Source of the DNA: Centrapalus pauciflorus
Lineage: Eukaryota > Streptophyta > Magnoliopsida > Asterales > Asteraceae
Direction of reading: 5' to 3'
Assembly: GCA_020465985.1 (NCBI GenBank)
Contig: JAANYP010000758.1
Coordinates: 228,310 to 292,309 of the forward strand
DNA length: 64,000 nt
The first letter of the stretch is position 1. The number at the start of each line of letters is the position of its first letter. Below are positions 22,918 through 33,999 of the stretch, one piece after another. The notes under the pieces are model-generated. The model ran no database searches. It saw only the letters and a program-made list of their open reading frames with translations, and had not been told where the DNA came from. The translations under genes and the position numbers were made by a program.

Positions 22918-24818
22918 GGACAAATGACCAAAAATAATAACAAGTTTTGACATATTTATCATTAATAGTAACATTATTTATTTTTATCATTTATAGTAAC
23001 AACCTTTTATTTTTCTATCAATAATAGTAATGGGTGACTTGCAAACCTGTTTAGCAGGTCACCAACTTTTCAGTTATCAAATATAGTAACATCTTTTCAG
23101 ATTTTTATCAATAATAGTAACATATCAAATTAAAACATAAATTTTTTTATTTTATTAAGTTTTTTTAATATTTCATAAACACCAAAATAAACCAAATTTA
23201 TATTCCGAATATTTACGGATATATAATATTCGATTATTTATTCACAATTATATATAATATGAATGAAAAAAATACTATGAATCATTTCAATTTTCACTTT
23301 TTCCAACTAAAAAAACTACGAACCATCATTTTCTTAGTTTTTCCGAATAAAATAATACAAATCGTTTCATTTTTTGGTTTATTCCAATCTAAATGGGTCA
23401 TAGTTTTTTTATTGAAAAAACAAAAAATCAAAATGAGTCTCAATATTTTTCATTCATAAAACTATAAACTACAATGAGTCATGATTTTTCCATTCATAAA
23501 AAAACTAAAAATATTGATCGGTTTTTTAGTAAATTCCGAACGAAATTGATTACAAACCATTCAACTTTTAGCTTTACCCAATGAAAAACTACGACCCAAT
23601 CATGTTTTAGATTTTTTTTTACAAAATACTATAAATCATTTTGCTTTTTCGTACAAAATAATTGCAACTAATTTATTTTTGTGTTTTTAACAACGAACAA
23701 CCTATTTCATTAGAATGATCGAAGAACCCGCTTATCTATAGAAAGAGGGAGAGAGAATGAGAAATCACTCGACTGTTAAGGAGAGGAAAAAAAACTATGA
23801 ATTATTCCAGTTTATAGTTTTGCCGAATGAAAAATATTGCAACCCATAAAAACGATACACAACCACTTACAAACACTTGCTAAACCAATTTCCATAATTT
23901 AGCAGCTTATAACACAATATTTTATAATTAATACAATATTCCCATTTAATTCTGTGGTCTAATAATTATTAATAATCCGCTAGAATTATAACTCGGTGAC
24001 ATGTAAACTCGACCCGGACACGTGTAATCGCCATTTCATTGCCCCAACACAGTATTAATAATTTAATCAACCAGTAAATTAAATCCATATAATATTTCTC
24101 AAAGACGGGGTGTTACAATATATAACAACACAAAAAATTATGAATAATTGTGGTTAATAGATTTTCTGCTTTAAAAATATTGCAACCAACTTTTATTTTT
24201 AGTTTTTTATATAAAAAACTACAACTCTTTTATTTCGAAAAAACTAATAAATCAAAATAGTTCATATTATTTTGATGGGAAAAACTAAAAATAGAATGAT
24301 TCATAGTTTTTTTTTCGTTTGAAAAAAGTGAAGTTGAAATGATTCGTAGTATTTTGTCGTTCATATTATATATAATTGTGAATAAATAATCAAATATTAT
24401 CTAATCGTAAATAAATATTCAGAATATACATTAAAAATTCATAAGGTTATGAAAAAATAAAATTGTAAATAAATAAATTTAATGAAATTAAAAAAATAGT
24501 CACTAAAGATAGTAGTAATGTAATTAAATATATTGAAACATAAATTGAGTTTATTTTGTTGTTTATAAAATCTTAGAAAAACTTAAAAAAGAAAAAAAGA
24601 TTGGTTTAATTTGATATGTTACTGTTTTTGATAAAAATATGAAAAGTTGTTATTATTTTTGATAACTGAAAAGTTGTTAGTGACCTCCTAAACAAGTTTG
24701 CAGGTCAATTATTGATAGAAAAATAAAAAGTTGTTACTATAAATAATAAAAAAAATAAATAATGTTACTATTAATGATAAAAATGTCAAAACTTGTTACT
24801 ATTTTTGGTTATTTGCCC
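22918..24818. mobile_element. Mutator-like / foldback element with long terminal inverted repeats
   Basis: Left end GGACAAATGACCAAAAATA and right end (reverse complement) GGGCAAATAACCAAAAATA begin inverted repeats that stay recognisable for several hundred bases each (about 22918-23400 and 24300-24818), with indels. Copy 1 of repeat A shows the uninterrupted target; a T-rich 8-9 bp string ending in A borders both sides, compatible with a Mutator-like target duplication. No transposase ORF is present, so it is nonautonomous. Confidence 0.7.
23847..24116 (-). repeat. Probable nested LTR fragment inside the long-TIR element
   Basis: The terminus TGTAACACCCCG at 24116 reading leftward, followed by GC-richer sequence (ACACGTGTCCGGGTCGAG), breaks the inverted symmetry of the surrounding element and resembles the start of a Gypsy LTR. 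The left boundary is uncertain; only the one terminus supports it. Confidence 0.4.
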
Positions 24819-25233
24819 TTTTTTTATGGTGCATATATATACATACCATTTATTTGAACGAAAACATTTCAAATTAAATTGGCTCAACATTTTCCGTTTC
24901 GTTAAATTGGAAATCAGAATTGTTAGTCATTTTTCTGCTAAAAACATTAAAAATTAGATTGTTTGTTTAAATTAAAAATCGAAATGTTTGTTTGTTTTTT
25001 CCATCGAAAACACTTAAAATTTGATTGATTGATCTTTTCTTCCATTTAGTTAACCATTTCGCTTGAAAAATTGTAATGACATCATTTTTTAAATTTAAAT
25101 ATTTTTGTTTGGAAAAAATGACAAACCATTTCGGTGTCAATTTAACTAAATGGAAAAAACAACCACTTAATCTAGTTTTAATTTTTTTATCAATTAAAAC
25201 AATTAAAAAAAATTTATTTTTAATTTAACCAAA
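24819..25233 (+). repeat. Repeat A, copy 2, second segment
   Basis: Continues copy 1 from about 10010 to 10430. It ends at CCAAA (25229-25233), which is repeated at 37468-37472 as the target duplication of the next nested insertion. Confidence 0.7.
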
Positions 25234-25588
25234 TGTTGGAACACCCTGTGTGACGATAGCAGTCTAAGTGATCTAGCATTTTGGTTTAAGTAATATTCAA
25301 AGTATTGGGAATTAACGAGTATTTGATATATATGTTTAAATATGTTTGATAGTTATTGATTGTATGTTTGGACTTGATGTAACGTATTACAAGAAGTTCA
25401 AACATAAAGTTCAAAGATATATTCAAGCATAAGTTGAAAACATAAGTTTAAATACTAAGTTAAATATGTGAAAGAGTAAATTCGAATTCACTAAGGACTG
25501 GGATTCGAATCTATGACAGATTCGAATGTGTTCCTTAGGCAGATTCGAATGTACATCATTAGGCAGATTCGAGAGTGTCAAGGGGACA
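25234..25588 (+). repeat. Truncated 5' LTR of element A
   Basis: Matches the first 355 bp of the 3' LTR (36791 onward) with few differences, up to GTGTCAAGGGGACA. A 37-bp segment of uncertain origin follows before the inverted LTR piece. Confidence 0.88.
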
Positions 25589-25625
25589 CTCGAGTTCGTT
25601 ATGTTTGAATATATTCGATCATGTT

Positions 25626-25842
25626 TGAACTTATGTTTTCAACTTATGCTTGAATATATCTTTGAACTTTATGTTTGAACTTCTTGTAATACGTTACATC
25701 AAGTCCAAACATACAATCAATAACTATCAAACATATTAAAACATATATATCAAATACTCGTTAATTCCCAATACTTTGAATATTACTTAAACCAAAATGC
25801 TAGATCACTTAGACTGCTATCGTCACACAGGGTGTACCAACA
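25626..25842 (-). repeat. Inverted LTR start (217 bp) of element A
   Basis: Reverse complement of the first 217 bp of the LTR, ending at 25842 with the TG terminus. The complement of the PPT (GACTCCCCCTTG) follows immediately at 25843, so this is the 3' LTR edge of the inverted copy. Together with 25234-25460 it forms a head-to-head LTR palindrome. Confidence 0.88.
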
Positions 25843-25897
25843 GACTCCCCCTTGACGATAGCTTCTAACTATTCACACATTTGATTAAGTACTTTGT

Positions 25898-28800
25898 TTA
25901 TTTATTTAAACTGCTGCCAGCATACAAACCTTTTTCGATACAAACTTTAACTACATTTTCATATTTCCTAGCCTCACTATCCATATGAGCGTCGCTTGAG
26001 ATTCTATGAGCATGTAGCACTTGAAGGTCATCTTTGGAAAGGTTTACAAGGTGAAGAGGATCGTAGACTCTAAGAATCACCTTTTCTTCGAAGTCCTCCA
26101 TCACAGCTTCTCCTGTCTCACTTTCCACATACCACCAATTTAGATTTTTCATGACGTCCTGTGGCATTTGCTTGAGAGGAACTTTTCTCAGACATCTAAC
26201 TGGTTTGTATTGTATTTTCATCCATGGACGACCAGTTAGAGGGTCAATTCGAGTATGGTCCATTACTCGTTTACCTACCCTTGGATCTAGCCGTTCGAAC
26301 TTCCTCGACCTCCCTTCTTTTCTTATGATCTTTGCAATTATTTCAGCATAAGGGTCGTTGCCTATGTTGATTAGCTCCTTCCATGCTAACGCCTTTATTT
26401 CAATCTTTGGCAAGGAGTTGAACACTTTTAGAGTTTTTCTGAGATACTGGAGACCATCTTTTCTTTTGATAATGAATAACTGCAATTCCCGATCAAAGAA
26501 CCAGCTCAATATACTTCCTGACAGCTCTCCAGTACCCGGCACACGTATCTTCTTTTTCAGCTCCAACTCTCTTTTCTCTGCCCTAAACCATAGTTTTCTT
26601 TTCTTTTCATTGGTACGTTCTCTGGCAGGTTCTTCACTTGCTGATTCCACATTTAAAGCAGCGTTTACCACTTCTATGTCAATCATATGATTTCCTTCCA
26701 TTACGTAAATATCTGTGATGGGGTTTTGCTGAACAATGATCTCATTTGCTTCATCATCTTCATCAACACAAACTTCATCATCAGATTTCCAATCTGTTAC
26801 GTCTTCTGGCACAAATTCTCTTTCTTCTAACTCCTCCATTTCGTCCTCAAAATCAAAGCCAAGATCCATAGGGTCGTCATCGATATCCATTAGAGCTTCA
26901 ATCATTTCGTGTATCTCCGACTCTGTGGCTTTTGAAGAACTGGCTTCATCTCCTACGGCTCCTGATTGACCTGGCTCCCCCTGAGTCTCAGCATCCTGAG
27001 CAGCAGAAAAATCTATTGGCTCATTATGTCTTTGCGTGCTGGGATCATTGCCGTCGTTATCTCCATCCTTATCTCCATCCCTGGGCAGCTCTATTTGATC
27101 CCTGCAGCTTGTCTCCCCCTGAGCCTTTAGATTTTGCATTAATTGCTCAATTAGGGAGCGCATCGATCGTATTTCAGCTGCTTGATCAGCAACAAAAGTT
27201 TTCAGCTCCAAGTTTTCTTCCTGAACCTTGCCCACAACCTTCTTCAGTTCGGCATTGTCGATATCTACTTGGGCATTATGCCTTTGTATTTCACCTAGAG
27301 CTGTTGTCAAGCCAAAGATTTGAATTTGTTGGAAGTCAACTCTGCTCTTCAGCTCCAAAAACCTTTGATTCTCCATGAAAGCGGATGAGGTGGATGGTAT
27401 GGATTGTATGGGTGTTGGAAGGATTGGTGATGGAATGTACGGTTCAACAGGTGGTGATGGTGGTGGAATGGTAGATTGAGCGGGTAAAGGTGGAGGTATT
27501 TCTGGCTGTGCAGCAGAAGCTGAGGTAGCTCCCTGCATAAAGCGATGACGTTTTGCCCTTTGCCTTGTAATCAACGGGGCAACGTCTTCTTCCTCAAAAT
27601 CAGAGTCATCAGGCTCCCTTGATTCTCTTCTCCTCGTAGCTTCTTTATTTGTTACCACTAATCTCGATCCATAAGTCCGTATGTGGATGGACGGATCTTC
27701 TGGTTCTTTCTCCATTTCTATCTCCTCCATATCCTCAGATTCTGTGGCTGAAGAGGACTCGTCATCACCTGCTGGCTGAGGTTGATATTCATCAATTTGT
27801 CTAAAAACGTCAACTTCTCTCTCCTGAGGCTCTAATAAATCTCCAATTAATTTAGCAGTTATTTCCTCATTAGCATGTGGACTAGCTGCCCAAATCTCCT
27901 CCAATGTCTAAAGTGTAGGATCTACTTCAGATGGTGCACTTGAGGGTACAGCCTCTTCCGGCTCTTGAGGCTCTTGCATTTGGCTGGTAGAAGGCCTGTC
28001 TTCCTGAACTTGACTTGCTGAAGGCCTTGGACGTCTTCTTTGCTGCTGAGGTCTTTGTTGTTGACGCTGTTGCTGTGGCTGTCTTTGCTGAACTTCCACC
28101 TCCCCTGCCCAATTGGCATCTGGAGGCGCTACAAAGTTTGGGTCAATTACAGCTCCAAATAAAGGTGTCTCTATTGGTACAGCTAACCTTCCTCGGTGAG
28201 AGGAGCAATCGGCAAAAATCCTCTTATCAATTACTGCAACGCTTTGGATATCATTCAACTGCGGCAGATTTGGCAAAAAGTGCCGGATGAGCATCATGAC
28301 AACCCGTGGATAAAGAAGAAATCTTTCCCGGTCCGGAGCCGTTATCTGGTGAACGAACTCGGAGAAGAACATCTCTGAAAAGCTAAACTTCTGATTATAG
28401 ATCAATGCGATAATCCCTGATTGGATCTTCGATACTATATAATCAAATCCCGCTTTCTTCGCCGCAAAGCATACCATGAACACGTGCGCCAGAAATCGCC
28501 ATTGGCCAATGAGCCCACTCTTCATATAGGATGTCTTAGTAACATCCAAACTATATCCCATCCTTACAAAGGCAGCCTGCCTAATACTTAATGGGAAATC
28601 TATAGGCCCATTCTCTTGCTCCTGAGTTCCCAGCTGCAGAACTTGGCGCAGTATATCAGCAGAAAATACCAGCGGATTACCAGCAATCCTAGTCCTAAGA
28701 ACTGTCGGAGTGACAGTGCAATCGACTTGCAAATGTTCATAAAATTGTCGCACGTAGTGAATAACGATTTGGATATTGTGCGAGAGTGCGAACGAAATCC

Positions 28801-28909
28801 TGGACTCCACCAGGAAATCCACCATCTGGCGGAAAGCCTGCGCTTCAGGGATATTATGGTCCGGGGGAATAACCATATTATGCTTTGGTACAAATACTCT
28901 ATCCGCCAT
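25898..28909 (-). pseudogene. ORF3 of element A, inverted copy (one amber stop)
   Basis: About 1,003 codons from ATG 28909 (M-A-D-R-V-F-V-P-K) to 25898, interrupted only by a TAG at 27908-27910 where the plus copy has CAG. The apparent longer start at 28927 uses TTG. Layout: N-terminal domain (about 1-250; F-L-V-E-S-x-I-S-F-A-L, W-R-F-L-A-H-V-F, Y-P-R), Gln/Arg-rich linker (265-300), acidic and Pro-rich stretches, a coiled coil (about 520-600), an acidic block, then a basic C-terminal domain with I-I-K-R-K-D-G and N-W-W-Y-V-E. No signal peptide or membrane helix seen. Function unknown. A CAG acceptor-like site ends 2 bp upstream of the ATG. Confidence 0.8.
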
Positions 28910-30328
28910 GTCTGCACAATATATCAAATAAAATATTAGAATTATTAAAAATGAATAAACTTGTTTAAATTCAAATTTGTTTTATTTTGAAGTTGTATAA
29001 GCACAAAATCCAACACTTAAGAATTTCTACAAGCTTAATTAAAATTTAAATCAAATAAATTGACAAACTCGAACGTCAGATTCGAATGAATATATAATCG
29101 AGTTAGATGACACATTCGAGTTTAATGGCCATTCGAGTTTACTGACAAACTCGAATCAAGCCACGAACAGACTCGAAGGAGTCGGCCACCAACCTCACAA
29201 AAATCCATGATTTTAACCATGTTAGTTTCAGAAAATCACATCTTTTAGTCCTACTAGGTTCTAATCAATGATATTTGTAATTAATTTCACTTTTTACCGG
29301 TTAAAAGTTTGTAATTTTGAAAAACCAACTTTCTACCAATAAAACTTCAAAATCTGATGATTTTGGCCTAAATGGAGTATAATACTACCTAAATCTTGTA
29401 CAATACACTTGATTATACCTAGATCTATGAGTAGAATCGAACCCACACGGACAGAAACTCGACAAATAGTTGCTTTCTTGAAAACGGCAAACTCGAGAGT
29501 TAGATTCGAAATCGCTTCAATAGACTCGAGAGTATAGACTCGAGAACAGTTGGAATAATGACCATCACTGTTAACCTATTTATACCACCAACCTTCGAGT
29601 CTAATGCCTCTTTCGAATCTACTGACAGATTCGAGCACAGCCAAATTCGATTTTAGGTTAAACTCGAATTAACCCCTGAAACTTTGAAAATTTCGAAAAT
29701 TTTGAAATAAATTCAACTTTTTCAACCTTTTCAACCTTATTGTGAAACGGAATAAACTATGCCAAATCTTTTACCCTAAGCACAAGATTTTCACGCAATG
29801 TTTATTTTATTCAACTATGAATGCACCCTCAGTAATTTTTTGACCTTTTTCCTAAGTAAATTAAAAATAAAATAAAATAAAATAACATAAAATAAAATAA
29901 AAATAAGTAGAAGTAAAAATAAAATTTTAAAATTTTGAACAAAAAATTTAACTTAGACTTAAACTACACTTATTAAAATTTACCACCTATGCTAAACACT
30001 TAACAAATTATTTTTGAGGAGCATAGTCAAAGAAAGGTTCAATCAGATAGCGGTGTCAGATACTCACTTTCAGTACTTAAGCTTTCACACTTAGGAATTT
30101 TTGATTCCTTTGATTGTTTGGCGTGACATGCCCATTTAGCCGATTGTCGGTATTTACCCCTTTAAACATGCTACATTTCGGAATATCCCTTGGTATTTTT
30201 ATTTATCATGAAATTATCTTACGTGACTCAGACAAAGACATACTTTTACGATCAAGGCATACAGACAATGATTCTAACTTGTTGGTATTTGCAAACTTTC
30301 TTTAAAAGACAAACATCGGACACAGGGT
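28910..30328 (-). other. Spacer upstream of ORF3 in the inverted copy
   Basis: AT-rich noncoding DNA with about twenty TTCGA/TCGAAT/ACTCGA motifs between 29060 and 29680. The part near 30000-30328, read on the minus strand, has short protein-like stretches in several frames that could be decayed gag or pol; I could not identify them firmly. No intact gene. Confidence 0.5.
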
Positions 30329-30651
30329 GTATTTTTAGGTGTATTTTCTTTTACAGGCTCAGATACTGGTGCAGGTATTTCCTCTAAGTATTCTGATTTC
30401 TCAGTTTTCTCCTGAGGTTGAGGCACATAGTAAGCTAGAAAAGTTTAGGAATTCAAGTCTGAACCTAGGGAAAGTTTTAGATGCTCAACGCCAATCTAAA
30501 AAGCCTGTAGGTCTAGGATTTCATGAGATTCCTCTACCTTTTAATGCCAATTATGTGCCTCAACCTCAGGAGAAAACTGAGAAATCAGAAGACTTAGAGG
30601 AAATACCTGCACCAGTATCTGAGCCTGTAAAAGAAAATACACCTAAGGTGA
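30329..30651. repeat. Inverted gag fragment forming a hairpin at the strand switch
   Basis: 30329-30431 is the reverse complement of 30549-30651 (the gag stretch including P-Q-P-Q-E-K-T-E-K-S-E), with 117 bp between the arms. It marks the point where the inverted part of element A meets the plus-strand part. Confidence 0.85.
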
Positions 30652-31421
30652 CTGATACAAACGTCAAGGTTAAGAAAGTCAAATTTGTGTCTTCCTCCAG
30701 TGAAACACCTGCAGGAAAACATAAAATTGATTTTAATGATCAGGACGATGAACCAGTCACAATAGATGTTCAAAAAGACCAAGACACTAATGAGACACCT
30801 AAGTCTAAGGGCACACACAAGAAGTCCATTGACAAGATGTCCTGCTTTAGATGTCATGAAAAGGGGCATGTTGCTTCTAACTGTCCACTTAGGAAAATTG
30901 ACGTTACACCTAAGACAGGGAAGCCAACACAAGTTAAGCCTTCAACAAGTGTGGCGAGCACTAGTAGTTCTCAGAGTACCGAGAAAACTGTGCAGGCTGC
31001 ACCAAAACAAGTTGTGAAACAATTACCGGTAAAGGTTGGACCAAAAGAAGTGGTTAGGACTAATTCACCGAATCGAGTCGTTAATCAATCTAGGTCTGGA
31101 CCTCAACAACAATATAGGAGCATAACACCTAGCAGAGCATACACTCCGGTTAGGTCACACACTCCTGTTAGACATCACACACCGGTTAGAGCTCAGGGAT
31201 CTCAATCTGAAATGCAATATAATCGGAATTATTCAAGAGCTCCACAACAAATGCCTACTCAAAGGCAAAGAGTGAATTTACATCACTCGGCACCACAACA
31301 AACTCCTGTTCAACGACCCAAGTCACCTGAAAGGCGAGATGGGTATTTGAAAGAGTTTAAGTATGTGGACGAGAATGGTATAACCAAGTCAGTTATGGCT
31401 TGGGTTCCCCGTGATAACTAA
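30432..31421 (+). pseudogene. Gag C-terminal part of element A with CCHC knuckle
   Basis: The open frame (formally from 30339, but real gag sequence only from about 30432) encodes a Lys/Glu/Thr-rich tail. A zinc knuckle C-F-R-C-H-E-K-G-H-V-A-S-N-C lies near 30843-30884, followed by a Gln/Pro/Arg-rich region with repeated T-P-V-R motifs, and the frame ends M-A-W-V-P-R-D-N. The capsid domain and start codon are missing through the rearrangement. The stop codon lies inside a branch-point-like CTAAC, 20-odd bases before an acceptor-like CAG at 31440-31442. Confidence 0.8.
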
Positions 31422-31442
31422 CCTATTTTCTTTCATGTGCAG

Positions 31443-33999
31443 GAGATCACCACAGGTCCAAACAACAAATGGTTCGTCGACAGTGGATGCTCCAGGCACA
31501 TGACGGGGGAAAGAAGTCTCCTTACAGACTTCAAGGGTGGGAATCGGGGATTTGTATCATTCGCGGGAAATAAAGGAGGAAACATCACGGGTACTAGAGT
31601 GGTCACTAATGGGACGATCAAGTTGGATCAAGTTTATCACGTTGATAAACTGGTTCACAATCTCATTAGTGTATCTCAAATCTGTGACAAGAAGAATTCA
31701 GTGTTGTTCACTGACACTGAAGCGTTAGTGCTAAAACCGGGGTTCAAGATTCCTGAAGAGTGGATATTAATGCGGGCACCAAGGAAGAATGACTTGTACA
31801 TGCTCGATATGAACAAGCCGGAATCTTCGGTGGGTCCGATCTGCTTACTGTCTAAAGCTTCGGAGACTGAATCAGTATTGTGGCACAGACGCATGGCACA
31901 CTTGCACCTAAGAAAAATGAACTATATTACGAAAAATGGGTTGGTGCAAGGTGTGCCTATGAAGAGTTTTCAGTTCGAGGACAAGTGTCTACCATGCAAG
32001 AAGGGCAAACAACATAAGAAAGCACACAAGTCCAAGACTCAGAACTCCATCACTACCACATTCGATTTGCTGCATATGGACCTCTTCGGACCAATCAACA
32101 AAAGGAGTATAGGTGGTAGTTGGTATTGTTTAGTTATCACTGACGATTACTCACGATTTTCTTGGGTTTTCTTTCTAGGTACAAAGGACGAGACGGCTTC
32201 CAAGCTCATCGGGTTCTTAGACCAAGTGGACAATTCCTATGGAACACGGGTTAAAAGGCTTCGTAGTGATAATGGAACTGAGTTTAAAAACACTGTAATT
32301 GGTGTATATTGCCTATCAAAGGGCATAGTGCATCAATTCAGTGCACCATATGAGCCTCAACAAAATGGGGTGGCCGAACATAAAAACAGGACATTGATTG
32401 AGGCAGCTAGGACTATGCTTTCGGATTCAAAGCTTCCTACCATGTTTTGGGGGGAGGCAGTGAATACCGCATGTCATATTTTAAACCGGGTCCTAACTGT
32501 CAAATCTTTGAACAAAACCTGTTATGAAATTTTGAATAAACGGCCACCTAATTTAACTGGCTTCGAACCGTTTGTGGTACCATGTACTTTATTGCGAACA
32601 AAACATCAACCTAAGTTTGGTGAAAAGTCTGACGAAGGATACTTCCTAGGTTATGTGCCGAACTCACCAAACAAACGGGTTTTTAACAAAACGAATGGTA
32701 CAGTAGAAATTGTGTATAACATTGAAGTCACAAGTTATACACATGAACCCCAAACAGCTCCGGAATGGATATTTGACTATGATAAATTGTTTGAGTCATT
32801 TAACATTCCTTTGGATGAAAATCTAGGTACAATCGAAAAGGACATGGCGACGTTGCATCTGAATGACGAAGGTCATACCTTTCCGAGGACTACATTTCAA
32901 TCCACATCCGAGCCTAGTTTGACTGAAGATGGATCTCCAGAAGTCACTGATCCAGAAGCACCTTCAACTGAGAACCAAACTCAGACAACAAATTCCAACT
33001 CTGAGGAAACTGTCCACGAGGAGGAACATGTGGAATCTGAGGATGTTCCCCCATTAGGTGAAATAGGATCTAACTTAGGAGATAATCTGAGATTTGATGA
33101 GATAGAGACCTCTAGGATCAACAAGAACCATCCTATAGAAAGCATCATAGGAAATCCTAATGAGGGTGTGAGGACTAGGAGTAGTTTAAATAACAACACT
33201 GTGTTGTTGTCGATGATAAATGAATCCGAGGCATATCATACCTGCCTCTATTCTTGTTTCATCTCGCAAGTAGAGCCGAAAAATGTGCAAATGGCACTAA
33301 AGGATAACTCCTGGGTTGAAGCGATGCAGGAAGAACTCTCTCAGTTTAGGAAACTAGAAGTGTGGGAGTTAGTTCCATTACCTCGAGGGGAAATTGCCAT
33401 AGGAACCAAATGGGTTTTTAAGTGCAAAAGAGACGATCGGGGTATAGTCACTCGCAACAAGGCTAGGTTAGTTGTAAAGGGTTTCAACCAAGAGGAGGGA
33501 ATCGATTACAATGAGGTGTTTGCGCCAGTAGCAAGGCTGGAAGCCATTAGGTTGTTTCTGGCTTTTGCTTCCTTCAAGGGCTTTAAGGTATATCAACTAG
33601 ATGTTAAGAGTGCTTTCCTCTATGGGAAAGTGAAGGAGCTGGTGTATGTAGAACAGCCGCCCGGATTTACAGATCCAAAATATCCAGATAGAGTATATCG
33701 TTTAGATAAGGCTCTATATGGATTGCATCAAGCACAAGGGCGTGGTACGAGACTTTATCCAACCATTTGTTAGAGAACGGGTTTGAAAGGGGTAGGATAG
33801 ATAGTACGCTGTTCATTAAGAGAAAGGGAGAACACTTCATCTTGGTACAAGTGTAAGTCTATGATATCATCTTTTAGTCATCAGACGAACAAATGTGCAA
33901 GGATTTTGAGAAGGTGATGAAGTCGAAATTCGAGATGAGTGCAATGGGAGAGTTAAATTTCTTTTTGGGGTTGCAAGTTGACCAGAAGAAGGAAGGTAT
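31443..33999 (+). pseudogene. Copia protease, integrase and partial RT of element A
   Basis: Protease site [13 protein letters not shown] is intact (31470 on). Integrase has the H-H-C-C domain (W-H-R-R-M-A-H...C-L-P-C) and D-D-E (H-M-D-L-F-G, R-S-D-N-G-T, V-A-E-H-K-N). RT keeps Q-L-D-V-K-S-A-F but the main frame ends at 33773 by frameshift. Downstream, the expected Y-V-D-D reads V-Y-D with flanking stops, so polymerase is dead. Sequence breaks off at 33999 after F-F-L-G-L-Q-V and joins ORF3 in mid-domain. RNase H is absent. Confidence 0.9.

Noticed and set aside
27908..28927. ORF3 of element A as a host gene neighbouring a transposon
   Set aside because: It lies between element LTR/PPT and pol, is duplicated with the element, and has homologues in two other elements in the same position.
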